Source of the DNA: Paguma larvata
Taxonomy: Eukaryota; Chordata; Mammalia; Carnivora; Viverridae
Length of the DNA: 64,000 nt
Assembly: GCA_030068075.1 (NCBI GenBank)
Contig: CM057826.1
Coordinates: 58,625,312-58,689,311, forward strand
Direction of reading: 5' to 3'
Made by a program: the position numbers and the translations under genes. The notes under the pieces are model-generated. The model worked only from the letters and a program-made list of their open reading frames with translations. It searched no databases and was not told where the DNA came from. This document shows positions 23,480-35,304 of the stretch, piece by piece (the stretch's first letter is position 1; each line of letters begins with the position of its first letter).

Positions 23480-24240
23480 TCCAACACCAGCTGGGCGTTG
23501 TGTAACTCAATTCTGCTACTATCTACCCAGAGACACTGTCAGATCTCACAGGTTAAGGGCTCAGTCTACAAGAATGTCCCTCCTCCCAGCTTTCGGCACC
23601 AATGACAAGTCCAGGTTGTCACCTGGCTTCTGACCAATGGGGTGAAGATAGCAGGTTCCAACAACCCCCTCTGTGGGTCCAATTAATTTGCTAGTGTGGC
23701 TCGCAGAACTCAGAGAAGCATTTTACTTACTAGATTACCAGTTTACTATAGAAGGGTACCACTCGGGAACAGCCAAATGGAAGAGATAACTAGGACAAGG
23801 CATGGGGAAGGGGCCTGGAGATTGATGCCCTGTTGGAGCACACCGCTGTCTAGGACTCTCCACGTGTCCACCAACCCAGAAGTTCTTTAAACCCCGTCTT
23901 TGTGGGCTTTTATGGAGGCTACATTACATAGGCACAACTGATTAAATCATTAGCGATTGAACTCAATCCCCAGCCACCTCGCCTTCCCTGAGGTTGTGGG
24001 ATGGGACTAAAAGTTCCAACCCTATATTCACAGGGTTAGATTAGATTAGATTAGATTAGAATTGGGGACCAGCTCTTACCTTTATATAACTTAGGGGCAT
24101 TCCAAAAAGTCACCTCATTAGCATCACAAAAACACTTTCATCCCTTTCAATGCTTAGGAAATTCCAAGTGTTTTAGGAGCTCTGTGCCAAGAACGGGTCA
24201 AACACCAAATATGTATTTCTTATTATAAATCACAATATCA
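23480..24240 (+). repeat. Old LTR-type repeat with internal (TTAGA)5
   Basis: TTATGGAGGCTACATTACAT, GATTAAATCATTAGCGATTG, ACCTCATTAGCATCACAAAA and TTATTATAAATCACAATATC occur in the order of a known mammalian ERV LTR whose name I cannot fix. Five perfect TTAGA units lie at 24036-24060. No viral coding sequence is attached. Confidence 0.55.
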
Positions 24241-24779
24241 CAGGCCTCAGCTAAACGTTATCATCCCTTCCATAACTGTCCATTATAAAGTAAGGCTCCT
24301 AAGTTCTGTCCCCTGGTAGGATGTGGTAAGTAGAGACAAGCTCCTATAGCTCCTGTGGCAATAACAACAACAATAAAAATGTATAAATTATTAAAATCAT
24401 ATTTCGAAGATGTCGTAGAACCGTGAATGCAGAGAGGACTAGATGAGCTAAGTTCTCAATCAGGAAGAGCCCTTCCTACATTCCTGAGGTGGCCAGTCGT
24501 TTCTCACCAAGCATGGGCACTGGTTATGGAGCAGGCTTTCCACAGGCAAAGAGAAATGAGGAAACAGTGAAATGATAAACTTGAGTCCTATACTAAAACA
24601 ATTACCACACTAAATGTAAACAGACCAGAAGCACTTTCTGGAATGGTGGAGCAAGGACCTTCAAAAATCTGCTATACCATAAAAGCAATAGTAACCCTGG
24701 CGAAGGTTGTCAAAACTCACCTCTTCAGAAATCTGGAAATTAACTAAAAGCTTGCAACAACCCAAGGAGAAAAGGAAGT
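24241..24779. other. No firm feature; possible L1 5'-region trace
   Basis: CTGGAATGGTGGAGCAAGG and AACTCACCTCTTCAGAAATC near 24640-24730 weakly resemble an L1 5' region. Otherwise unrecognised. Confidence 0.35.
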
Positions 24780-24935
24780 ACTTGCAGTAAATATTAGTTT
24801 TTCCATTCACAGATGAGTAAACCTGAGTATGCAGTTATGCCTCCGCTATGAATGAAAATTAGAGAGGTCGAATGGCCAAGGTCACACAGAAGGAAGTGGA
24901 TAAGAGGTGTCTTGAACCCAGGCTTCCTGACTCCA
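24780..24935 (-). repeat. MIR SINE, reverse
   Basis: CAAGGTCACACAGAAGGAAG and GTGTCTTGAACCCAGGCTTCC identify the antisense MIR core. Confidence 0.7.
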
Positions 24936-24939
24936 TGGG

Positions 24940-25080
24940 ATAATGAGTCCAATAGCCCTGGGTTCTAGTCCCAGCTCTGGTGTTCACTGGCTCTGTAACC
25001 TGGAGATGGTCACTTCATCTTGCTGAGCCTCAGCACGGTCATCTGCCCTCCAGGGCTGTACTTACTGTCATTGACCTTTC
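24940..25080 (+). repeat. MIR SINE, forward, abutting an inverted copy
   Basis: CCTGGGTTCTAGTCCCAGCTC, GGCTCTGTAACCTGGAGATGG and CTTGCTGAGCCTCAGCACGG. With the reverse copy just upstream it forms a tail-out inverted MIR pair. Confidence 0.68.
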
Positions 25081-27789
25081 TTGAGATCCTTCGAAAAGTA
25101 CCTAGTCTATAGTCCCAACTTTTAAAACAAAAGGATCTTAATATGAGATCCCTAGATTCCCATTTCAGCAGATCCATCAACATCATGAAATGATAAATAA
25201 ATTTTGTGCAAACGTATGAATGCACATTTTGTGAGGGTACATCCGAGTTCCATGTCCCCCCAAATTTAATAATGCTGCCTCAAAGCCATGCTAGGTGAGC
25301 AGCTACCTATGACATGCCTTAATATGTCTTCTTTTCTCTGGTTAGATTTGTTTTTGAACCTGAACTTTCAATGCCCAACCCAAAGCAATGGTAAGTGTCA
25401 GAAATTTCAGGCATGGGGGCAAGGCCAATTCAAATGAGATGGCTTGGGATGGAAGTTTTTGCTTCCCTTGAATAAAAATAACACTCATAATGATAATGCT
25501 TCTAGAACTAACAACTGATTTCTCAGTTTTGGTGTTGATCTTCAGTCATAATTCTCTTCGAGAAAGGAAGAGAAGCAAGGATTCCCCATTATGTGGTTAG
25601 AGGTTCAAAGAATCGATCAGGTTCAACAGTTAGTGCTTGGTTCCTTCTTTCTCTCTTTTCAGAGGCACGACCAGGACTTAAAGTCGGGAGTTTCTGAAAT
25701 GAGGACTGCTGGTCACCTGAATCCTTTATTCCTCCCTGGAGTGGGATCAGTGCCATGAGGAAGGGGACAGAATCCTAAGCACACTTCTCCCTCCACACCC
25801 CCTTCTTGTTTTCTAAAGCCCAGACTCAACAGGCAGCCCACGCAAACCCCCTGCCCCGGTCACCATTCCCAAGGCACAGAGGGACGGCAAAACTGGTCGG
25901 GATCTCCAGCGCGGCGTTAACAAATCACATCTTTTTAGCAGCATGCTATCCCCTCAGTCACATGCGTGTTTGTGGGCGTGCTGGAGATGACTAACCAAGT
26001 GCAGCTGGCCTCAAGCTGACAGCCAGGACACACGCATGTACGCGCATGCACACACACACACGCACACACGCTCCGCTCACTCATGTTTAGAGGATGCCTG
26101 CTGCCAATTTCTTGCCTGGCAAACCAGAAATATTTTAGTGGTTTCTAAATATGATTCCACTCCATCTTGGGACTCTTCTCAGGTTCAAGCCCATCTGGTG
26201 TCAGGTGCTCATAGGACTCTGGGTCCCTTTCGTTCACACCCCCACTCCACCCCAAAAAGCCTTCCGTGTCCCGAGACGCACAGCGAACTCCTGAGCACCA
26301 AAGAAATATCTGAAATGGAGAATTTCACAGGCTGCATCCAGTCATGTCTTGATTTGTTCTTTTTTGTCTCTCCTGTTATGGAAATGTTATTTTTTCCACT
26401 CATATACCACCACCTCTCGCCCCTCCCAAATCAGCCTGTTGGAAAAGATGTTTATTTTGCTTTTCCTTGGCATAATTTAATATCAGGCAAGTGCATCTCT
26501 GAGGCAGACAGTATATTCTTGGGGCATACATTTGAGATTCTGGCTGATTAGAATTACAAATTTGTCATGCAATCCTGACCCATTTGGAATTGGCTCTCTG
26601 ACATCATGTTTATGTCCTTTTGGCCTTGCCAGCGGTTACTAGGATTGTCGGGGGTAGGGGAGGGGGCTCTTCTCAGCAATAAGTTAGAATTTCATAAATA
26701 GTTGGCAGGGCCTTAAAAGAAGCCTGCTCTTTAACATGAGATAATGTATGTTTTCTTTCGACTTACTTGGAGGAGGTCGTATTGGGAGCCACCCAAGTTC
26801 ACTTTTAAATCATTTCTCTACATGCCAAACGCGGCTTTTGAAGTCATCTGCCCCAGCTCGCTGGGAAGCCAGAGCCCAGGCTTCTACCCGTGGCCCCACT
26901 GTGTGCCCTGCCGCCCATAACAGGAAGTGTCTCAGAGCCGGGTGGGCACAGGGTGGGTGGAGCAGGCCCGCAGGGCTCTGTTCCACCGAACGGAAAATCC
27001 TCTGACGTGTCTTCTGTCTTCGGTGTGTGTGTCTGGAGCTCAAGCAGGTCGGATGTCACCCTTGCCTCCAAGTCTCAACGCCCCTTTCTGTCTGCCCCGT
27101 TGGCCTTCAGATGCGGCACATGGCGTAACGGCAGGCGTTTTCAAAGCGCAGGCCACAGGAAATCACATTTGAAGTGCCTGGCATGGAGGGTATTTTTATA
27201 CCGTTCACTTTTTCCCTTTTCTTTTCATCTGTTTTCTGCATTTTTTCAGTTTGCTTTTTCTTCTTGATTTATTGTTGTATTATTCTATTTTTAAACCAAG
27301 ACATACTTTCCCATCAGACTCTTTAATGTAACTCATATGAAAATCAGTGATGGGTGGACCTCAGACAGTGCAGGGGCTAAATCCAGTAGGCACTGACTTC
27401 CCAGAGTGCAGATGCTTATCTGAGTCCACACCAGCTGCTGGCGTCTAGGGCAGCAGAGCGAGGGGGAGAAATAACCCCTCTTCTTTCCTCTCTCACTAAG
27501 CAATCTGGGGTTCGAAAGTGCAGGCTCCTGGACCTTCCTCTACAACATATCACGAATGGTTTCCTCGGCCCCCTCAGTTGGCGTCGCCTTCCGTGTGGAA
27601 GCATGGGCTTTCCGATAAGGGTCCTAGAACCCCCAACACTGGGAGGAAGAAAACCCAGTCTGGCCTCACCCAATTTGCCCACCTTGGGGATCGGTCCGCC
27701 GGAGTTGGATTCCAGAGCGGGATGGGTGATGGGTCGGGGCACATTTGACCCTCTTTCAAGCTCTTCTGTATCTCGAGGAGACCACTCAG
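25081..27789. other. Unique 2.7-kb sequence, no gene recognised
   Basis: No interspersed repeat recognised apart from a (CA)n run at 26049-26070. Open frames of up to 171 codons are present but lack family resemblance. Together with its neighbours it is part of the SINE-free 12-kb block. Confidence 0.4.
26049..26070 (+). repeat. (CA)n microsatellite
   Basis: About eleven CA-type units with one CG interruption. Confidence 0.85.
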
Positions 27790-28329
27790 CTCCAAAGCCA
27801 GTGAGACGCGGGCTGAAGCCCCACTAGCCTTGTGACCTGGGGTGACCCTCCTTAACAACCTGTGCCTCGGTGAAAATCTGAAGGAGCTGCTTTTCTTCTG
27901 GACTTGCAAACATTAGGGAAATTGTTTGTCAAACAAATCATCAGTGCTCAGTAAAACGGTAGCTGGTCCTGTGATTCCAAGATTCGTTCTTAGATTGCCG
28001 TTCGGTCTGAGCTCCTCTCCTTCCCCCCCCCAGCCTCCAGCTGAAAATTTGTCAGTCTCCCTCCTATTTTTTTTTTTTTACATGATTTATGTGTCTCTCT
28101 CTCCCTTCTGCCCAAACTGGAGAGATCTGAAGGGTAAGGGCCACAGAGCATGTGGCTTGCCAGTTAAAAACACTGACTTTAGAGACCAGCAGTCTAGCCT
28201 CACTGCCTCCTAGTGAGTCCGTCCACCCAGTCGCGCGGCTCACTGAGTTCCCTGTACGTGCTGAGTATTCAGTGGAGGGCAGGCCCAGCGTGCTTCCTGC
28301 AGCTTCCTTCTGGACCCTCGTACCACGGC

Positions 28330-29020
28330 CTGCGCCATTGGCATGTTTCACCAGCACAGGCGAGCACCTTGCCTATTACGCCCATGGCGCCTCCCATTCA
28401 GAATCCCCATCCTTTCTGTCCTCTGCATCTTAACTCTGCTGCCTCACACACTGCCTGCCTTCCCCCTCTCCCAATCCACCCACCTCGCTTTCTCTGGAAG
28501 CTCTCCCTGAAGAGCCCGGCGCATGTGGAGCTCCCTCCCCGCTGAACCTCGAATTCCAGCCGTGTCTGCTGCTCGCCTTTCTGAGGACACTGAACCGGCT
28601 AACTTGGCGTCCAGGGTGCAGCACGCTCTGACCCTTGCTGCCCTCCGCCACTTGGCCTGCCACCCCTACCTCCTGGGGCCAGTTCCTCGAAGGCGTCACG
28701 CTGTCCCCCAACAGGACTGCCTGACACGGCACGCGCTGCCCCTCTGCCTCTTCTGCCCTCCCCCCTCCTTCCTCACTAGACAGTGCCTTTAACATTGAAC
28801 TCTTCTAGCGGCCTCCTCTGGAGTCCCCCTCCATAAACTTCGGACTAAGGTGCCTCTCCGTATTCTCTGGTATCTCTCACAAGCCTTCTACCACAGTGAC
28901 GGCCCGCCTGCAAGCTGCCTCTGTCGATAGACTCAGGGCTCCTTGAAGTCAAGTTGGATCATTTGTCTCCGTGTCCCCAATAACCAACAGAGCACCCTCA
29001 AACTCCCGCCCCCGTGTCCC
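28330..29020 (+). repeat. Possible decayed L2-type LINE
   Basis: Pyrimidine-rich with ACTCAGGGCTCCTTGAAGTC then TGTCTCCGTGTCCCCAATAA near 28930-28983, similar to the sense L2 3' end. The left part is uncertain. Confidence 0.35.
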
Positions 29021-29359
29021 TATAAGTACGCTTCTCTAAGGTCCCCATCTGAGGCACTATGAGACCCTGTCGGGGTGGTTGGTGGAAGAGAGGAAGGGCT
29101 GATAAAAATAGACTGAGTGTTGTAGATCAATAACAATGATGGATTAGAAAAATGGCACTGTATTATTATTAATGCTATTTCAAAAGGGCACAGAGAAGGG
29201 TAGTTTGAGTGGACGAATACATATTTACTTTCCTTTACTTTGAAGACAGCCAGCCTCTCCCAGCCTACTCTGTTATTTCAGAAAAAATTAACTTGCTTAT
29301 CCTGAAAAGAAGTGAAAAATTATCCAAAAAGTACCATTTTTTTAATTCATCCACTCAAA

Positions 29360-29390
<31 letters not shown>
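29360..29390 (+). repeat. Compound (TC)n(AC)n microsatellite
   Basis: Eight TC units followed directly by seven to eight AC units. Confidence 0.88.
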
Positions 29391-29735
29391 CCTCTCCCTT
29401 CTTTAGTTGGTAGTGTATAGTCTCTGACTTCTAAAAAATGGTTGTTCCTTTCTGCTTGAAAGACTGTATTAGCTATTCAGGGAATACTAGCCCTTTCCTT
29501 GGACTCGAAAAAGCATTTTATCCATTAAAATCTAACCAGGGTGTAGTAACCATAAAATCCAGCCGCTCTGTTAGGAAGACGGATATCCTCAAAGATTTAT
29601 GTCTGGCCGTCTCAAAGAAAATGTGTAAGATGGAGTTTTCTCAGAGACTTCCTGGCTGCGCTCCACCCCACACATAATTTCTGTTTGTAGAAACCTCAGA
29701 TCAAAACTCGGGAAGGGTTAAGGGAAACCTTTATG

Positions 29736-29920
29736 AACCACAGGTTATGTCTGCCACCATCCTCGGCTGACCGTTTGGAATGAATTAACCAGTCCCTAAC
29801 CAGCCCACAGCGGGTTCTTGGACGGAATTAACCAATCTCTTCAGTCCAAACGGTCAAACCCTTTGGGGTCTCAGATTCCGTCCAGATTTGGGGTGAGGGT
29901 ATATTCAAAGTCATTTGCAT
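29736..29920. promoter_or_regulatory. Candidate regulatory module with inverted repeat
   Basis: Seen: AACCACAG (RUNX-type) at 29736; TGACCGTTTGGA at 29768-29779 and its exact reverse complement TCCAAACGGTCA at 29845-29856; GAATTAACCA twice, at 29782 and 29825; octamer ATTTGCAT at 29913-29920. No repeat covers it. Regulatory function is inference from motif clustering. Confidence 0.35.
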
Positions 29921-30684
29921 GTCCCTATAATTGTGGCGAAAGATAATGAAAACACACCACATTAGAAGTCTGCAGGATATGGAGGAGACCATTGGAAACA
30001 TCAGAATTCGGGAAGGGGTGGAGAAGGGGGTGTGACTATTTTGAATGAACCTGAAAGAAAATACTTCCCGAACCTTCCTTCAGAAGGCGATTTCAGTTCC
30101 AATTTTTCATAAGGTTGGAAAAAGTTAAGCAAACGAGAACTATAGACACTTGTTTATAGAAGGTTTTTCTCTTTAATTGCTGTTTTTGTTTCATGAAAGA
30201 AAAGTCCCATAAAATAAAACCTCGTCTCTGGTTCAGCGAGGCAGCGAGACCCCTGAGAAGGCCACGAAAGGGCTGACTTGACGCTAGCCGGCGGAGGAGT
30301 CCCAGAGACTTGAACGTCTGCAGATTTCCGTGACAAGGTATGCGCCTTTCCCACCCTCCACCCTGAAGGTCCCTCCATACATTTGAGACGGTTTCTCAAA
30401 TCTGAAGTGTGGGACCGTCTGGTCGCTGGCAAGCATTCCAGACAAGTGGTTTTCTAAGAAGCCAAGTTCTGGTTTGACTCTTTGATTGGAAAAGTATCTA
30501 TTTCACTAAGGGTGATAGGCCCCTGGATGCATTCTCACCAAAAAACCCATAAACCAATACTTGAAATGCCAGCAGTGAGTTGTAGGGAATTCTTTTGGTT
30601 TGCCTTCAAGGACACAAAACATCGAAAAGGTCTTCTCTTTGGCAGAGACGGGGGACTGGCCCGGAGAGCTGGCCCAGGGTGTGT

Positions 30685-30915
30685 GTGGAAAGAGTCAGAC
30701 GTGGGAGTCAACAGACCTGGGTTCGAATCCTGGCTCTGCCACCAGCAAGCTGTTCTGACCTTAGGTGCGCCTCTTTACTTCTCCTGAGTCTGATTTTCCT
30801 CCTCAGTAAAATGGGGGTGTTGACCTCAGCCTCGGGGACGTGTAGGGCTCAGGGAGACGGTGTTTGCACAAATCCTTCCACTGTGCCTGGTACATAACAG
30901 GGGCTTAATAAGCAA
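30685..30915 (+). repeat. MIR SINE, near full length
   Basis: AGACCTGGGTTCGAATCCTGG, CTCTGCCACCAGCAAGCTG, CCTCAGTAAAATGGGGGTG and CACTGTGCCTGGTACATAAC, in MIR order and well preserved. Confidence 0.85.
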
Positions 30916-31614
30916 TGATTTTGTATCCACCACCCCCACCACTATACAGACCAAGGGAGACACAACAGCTTCTCTGGGATTACTGAACCCCTTCCGACAC
31001 TTCGGTCTGGAGCCTTCTGAGAACAAGGAGTTTGTCACCTGCTTTCATTAATCCAATCAACAGATCATTACAGGTCACGGACCCTGGAGCTGGCACAAGA
31101 CCCCAGACAGGAGGGATTCCGGAAATGTAGAAGGTATTTCCCCTGCGTAGGAGCAGGTAACCGCACGACAGGGAGCAAACGATGCGTAGGAAGTTATTTG
31201 CAAGGTGTTGTGATTAGACAACTAAACCGGCAGTGAGATTCACCAAGCCACGTCCCTTCGGGACCAGACAGGTAGCATAACAGCAGCTGGTGGACGACAG
31301 GAGGGCCCAGGCCCCATTTGAAGGCAGTTGCCAGCACCTGGGCAAGTGTCCTTCTGTGGGAACATGAGACAGGGTGGCCAGGCTTCTCATTCTTCGAGAA
31401 CAGCCAGAAATCTGGATTTGTATACAAAGGCTCTTAAGTTTTAAATATTGACAGCTTTTAAAAAATGTAAACAGCTGTCTGTGGGCCAGATGGATAGGGA
31501 GAGAGCCCTGTGGCTGGAGAGCTCCCCCAAGGAGGTAGGCTCCTGCCAGGCCTCGAATGGGGAGTAGAATTTAGATTTGCCTATCTGCGTGTTTACCGTG
31601 AGGATTGCTTCTTA
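30916..31614. other. Unique sequence, no gene recognised
   Basis: No firm repeat or exon seen. CATTAATCCAATCAACAGATC near 31045 could be a trace of an antisense L2 end. Confidence 0.4.
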
Positions 31615-31795
31615 GGAGGTGGTGTGGCTTGGTGGTGATGGTCTTGGTTGGTGTCTGATTCCTCATGGGCAAATTAAGAAAAATGGCTTGTGTTCAGAGA
31701 GTGGTTGTGAGGATCATATGAAATCAAGCTCATTAGATTCCACATGATCAAGAGCTTAGTCATATTAGCCGTTGTCATCCCAACCCCCTTGTGTG
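31615..31795 (+). repeat. MIR SINE with internal deletion
   Basis: GGTGTGGCTTGGTGGTGATG head, then GTGAGGATCATATGAAATC and an AAGAGCTTAGTCATATTAGC tail; the core between is reduced. Confidence 0.5.
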
Positions 31796-31911
31796 TTGTA
31801 ATTGCCATCGCTGTTAGAGCAGGGACTGCTGTCGTATACAGTCCTGTCACCTTCCACCCCAACCCACCCCATCCGGAGAGCCCACGCTTGCCCCTACCTT
31901 GACGCAATGGC

Positions 31912-32040
31912 CCAGTGAAACCGATGATGACATTGTTACCCCCATTTTACAGATAAGGAAACCGAGGCAGCTCAGGGAAGTGAAGAACCCTTGCAAAGTT
32001 ACACAGAGTCAGTGGAGTCCCTCTGGCTCCACAGCTCACC
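31912..32040 (-). repeat. MIR SINE, reverse
   Basis: TTACCCCCATTTTACAGATAAGG-like start (near 31936), GAAACCGAGGCAGCTCAGGG and AAGTTACACAGAGTCAGTGG, in antisense MIR order. Confidence 0.72.
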
Positions 32041-32831
32041 TTCTATCTGCTCCTGCCACGCCCACAGGACCTGCTCCGTGGACGGTCCGTGGGTGCCCCA
32101 GTGTAAACTAGATTCCGGGCCCCCACGCCCCCTGAAGCGTCTCGTGGGCTCATCTCACACCAGCCCACGACCTGCCGTCCTCCCTGCCCCGCCCCGCCAT
32201 CCAGTCCCAGCAACTGTTCCTTTGAACTGGGTTGCAAGGCTCATCCACAAAGCCCAGGAATCGTCTTGGACACAGAAAAAAGTTTCATGGTGTTCCTTAT
32301 AAAAGCACAACCTGACATGCAGCTATTGTGTCTATGATCCCTCTCTTCCCAGCTGCCAGAAACCCAAAACAGCTGAAAACAAAAAGAAACTGGCCCAAGG
32401 TCTGCGGCAGCCTCATTTCGAGCCGTGTCTACACCCTCGCTCTGTTTTTATTAACTTGGCCTGAGGCTCCCGGCCCACAGGTCTAGGGCAGGTCTCCCGA
32501 GCGTGGACCCAGCCCTCCTCAGGAGCCCCCTGTGGAAGGACCCAGGGCATGTCTGGGAGCACGGGCAGTCTGAACTGGGCAGCACTCTGTTGACAAACGT
32601 CCCAGACACAGATGTTTTGGTCTCAGCCTGAAGCCCTTTCAACCTGAGGCGGGGTTCGGAGGGCTGTTGGCCAAACCCGGACACTCATCCTCGGCCACAT
32701 CCATTTGGCAGAACGGGGCCCTCGCTGTGTGCCAGGAAGGCCATGTATCTGTAACACCTTCGCAGGGTCTTCCCAGGCACGGGCCCTTGGCCATCTGACT
32801 CAAATTCAAATTCAAATATCCGCAATCAGAT
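32041..32831. other. Unique GC-rich sequence, no gene recognised
   Basis: No repeat or exon recognised. A short period-6 CAAATT run lies at 32801-32817. Confidence 0.45.
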
Positions 32832-33046
32832 GGGGCGCCTGGGTGGCTCAGTCGGTTAAGTGTCCAACTTCGGCTCGAGTCAAGATCTCACGGTTCATGA
32901 GTTCAAGCCCTACGTCGGGCTCTGTGCTGAGAGCTCGGAGCCTGGAGCCTGCTTTGGATTCTGTGTCTCCCTCTCTCTCTGCTCCTTTTCTGCTCACGCT
33001 CTGCCTCTCTCTCAAAAAAAATAAACATTAAAAAAAAAAAAAAAGA
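32832..33046 (+). repeat. Feliform SINE, close to consensus
   Basis: GGGGCGCCTGGGTGGCTCAG head, TACGTCGGGCTCTGTGCTGA core and a long A tail. I see no clear target duplication. Confidence 0.93.
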
Positions 33047-33369
33047 AATTTTAAAATACACGCAGAGAGAGAATGAAACGTCCAGAACATACCAAAACAG
33101 TGCTGCCCTCCTCACCCAGCACATGGAGCACTGCTCCCTTCCCTCAGGGCTCTGCTGCCACGTGTCCCTCCTAGAGTGGGCACCCTGTCCCTCTGAGGGC
33201 CCAGGGGTCTTTCTCTCACCGCCGGACCCAGAGACTGCGTGGTGCTTTTCAAGAGCCTCTGTCTCTTCCGACTTGACTGCATATGTTTTTGCCGTACGTG
33301 CTTCTCTTTAAGACCCGGTCTTCGTGGGAAACAGTGGCTACTGAAAGCTCAGGCTCCAGGCACACACGG

Positions 33370-33575
33370 CCTTCATTCACAGCTTGTGAACTTGCGATCT
33401 TGGGTGAAGCCCTGCATCTCCCTTAGCCTCGGTTTTCCCATCTGTCGGACAGAGACGGGGTCGGTCCGGCCTCCCGGAGTTGCCGTGAGGGCTCCGTGAG
33501 AGAAGGGAAGCAGAGTGCCTCGCTGGACGCCTGGCAGGAAGTGTGCAGTAGAAGGGAGCACTCGCTATCACTACA
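33370..33575 (+). repeat. MIR SINE
   Basis: AACTTGCGATCTTGGGTGAAG, CTTAGCCTCGGTTTTCCCATC and CTCGCTGGACGCCTGGCAGG, the MIR core through tail. Confidence 0.7.
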
Positions 33576-33589
33576 GGTCAAGAGTTCCA

Positions 33590-33735
33590 TGCGGGTTATC
33601 TTTTCTTTCCTTCCGACCACCTGTGAGGCAGCTATTTTTATCCCCACCTTACAGATGAGGCAACTGAGGCCTGGCAAGGTGGAGTGTGCGGTCCAGGGTC
33701 TCACAGCGAGTGAATGGTAGGGTGGGATTCGTCCT
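33590..33735 (-). repeat. MIR SINE, reverse
   Basis: TTTATCCCCACCTTACAGATG, CAACTGAGGCCTGGCAAGG and GGTCTCACAGCGAGTGAATGG. Tail to tail with the preceding forward MIR. Confidence 0.75.
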
Positions 33736-35029
33736 TAGGCCTGGCCGGCTCTGGAGTCGGGGGGTCCTAACCGCCGCCGCATCACGGTACCTTTAAAGGA
33801 AGCCCAAGGAGAGGACAGACACCCCTTTGTGTTCGCCCCTGTCACCTCTCTGTGCAGCTGGTGCTGGCCAGCACGGAGCCCACCCTGCCCCCCTCCTCCC
33901 CGTACCTGCAGAAGCCCCTCCATCCGCCGAAAGCCCGGCCTTCAGCTAGGACTTCCAGGATGGGCGGAGCCACGGATTCACACTGATACACGTTTCCCAG
34001 GGCGAAGGAGCCGTACGCCCTGTGCGGCCCAGCAAGACCAGTTGGGGATGCCCCTTTATCATCTCTACAGATGCCCCTGTCACGTGTTGCATCCTCTTGC
34101 TCCTGAAATCTAGCGGCTCGGCTGTCACATCTCCAAATTTTACTCCGAGGCTAATCTTGCATGAAGAGTCTTGGATGCGGGAGCGAGTGGCCTCAGGTGT
34201 TCAGCGGCCCCACTGGGGTTTCTCCCTCGGCCTGCGACCCGCGGCCCGGCGTCACACACTCAGCTAACCGAGGTGAGCGCTCCCCGCTGCGGTCGTTTCC
34301 ACCCTCTGCTCCTGCAGGTGGAGGCTGGAGTCACGTGCAGGAGGACCCAGGTGTCTGAGGAATTCGGAGCCCCGTCGTTGATCATTTGTCTGCAGACATG
34401 CTAGACTCCACGTCTCCGAGACGAGCCACGACGGAGTGCATTACGAGGTGAGCCCGCTAGTTTTCCCTCCAGCTTTCCCCCCGTTTTTTTTTTCTTGGCC
34501 TCAGGGCCCGAAGTATTCTGGACATATTTTTCATTTTTCCAAATATCAATTGCTCTTTTATTCCCTCTTCGAAGCAGTGAGTAATAGAGTTGTGTCTGGT
34601 CCTGAAATTCCGACTGAAATAAATTAGCCCAATGGCCAACGGGAGGTGCCTAGAACAATAACGGCGGAATATTTGGCATATTACAAAAGAGCCCCTGGAT
34701 GTCGACGTACAGTAAGTCTAGAAGCACATTACTGGGCGACGTTGCCAAAACGGGTATGCAATGAGCCATCCAGGCAGCAGAACGCCTCATAAATTAATCC
34801 CGCTTTTTTTTTTTTTTCTTTCTTTCTTGGTCCACCGTTCACAGTTCTTTTAGCCCTCTGGTTAATGGGGCATGCAGAAGGGTATTTTTGGTGTGGCCCT
34901 GGTCCCCAGCAGGCAGGCATATGCCAAGGCTGTGTATTAATGTATACATTCACCCCCTCACTCATCTGGGATCCCAGGTGCCCTCCGCTACGGTAAGCAG
35001 GGCGAGAACCCAGACATTGGAGGCAGCAA
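33736..35029. other. Unique sequence, candidate conserved block at 34490-34880
   Basis: GC-rich left part, then an AT-balanced, repeat-free part with CAAATATCAATTGCTC, ACTGAAATAAATTAGCCCAA and CCTCATAAATTAATCCCGC. Nothing coding recognised. The composition shift resembles conserved noncoding DNA, to be tested by alignment. Confidence 0.35.
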
Positions 35030-35140
35030 GCCGTCAGCAGGTCCTGAGCACCTATGAAGTGCCGGGTGTTGTGCTAAGTTCTGGGGATGCCACGGAGGAC
35101 AACAGGGCGACGGTCTCTGTCTTCACGGCGCTGATGGCTC
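35030..35140 (-). repeat. L2 LINE 3' end, reverse
   Basis: TCCTGAGCACCTATGAAGTGC, GGTGTTGTGCTAAGTTCTGG and GGATGCCACGGAGGACAACA, the antisense L2 terminus. Confidence 0.7.
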
Positions 35141-35304
35141 GGTCCGCCTCCCACGTCCCTCCTTCACTGGAAGGAACCACTCGTTATGTGAGTCCTGGAG
35201 ACGTGGCACAAGTCTGCCTCCCACTGTGAAAAAAACAGAAGCCCCGACCTCCTCCCCACGTCCTAGCAGCCAGGAGCCCTGCCTACAGACTGCCTCTGCT
35301 CAGA

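Larger units (their letters stand above)
29021..30680. other. Unique 1.6-kb sequence with a palindromic module
   Basis: No gene recognised. A (TC)n(AC)n microsatellite sits at 29360-29390. The section 29736-29920 carries an inverted repeat and binding-site-like motifs described separately. Confidence 0.45.

Noticed and set aside
24036..24060. (TTAGA)5 as a telomere-like or CRISPR-like array
   Set aside because: The unit is TTAGA, not TTAGGG. It is five perfect pentamers inside an old LTR-type repeat with no spacers, so a simple microsatellite.
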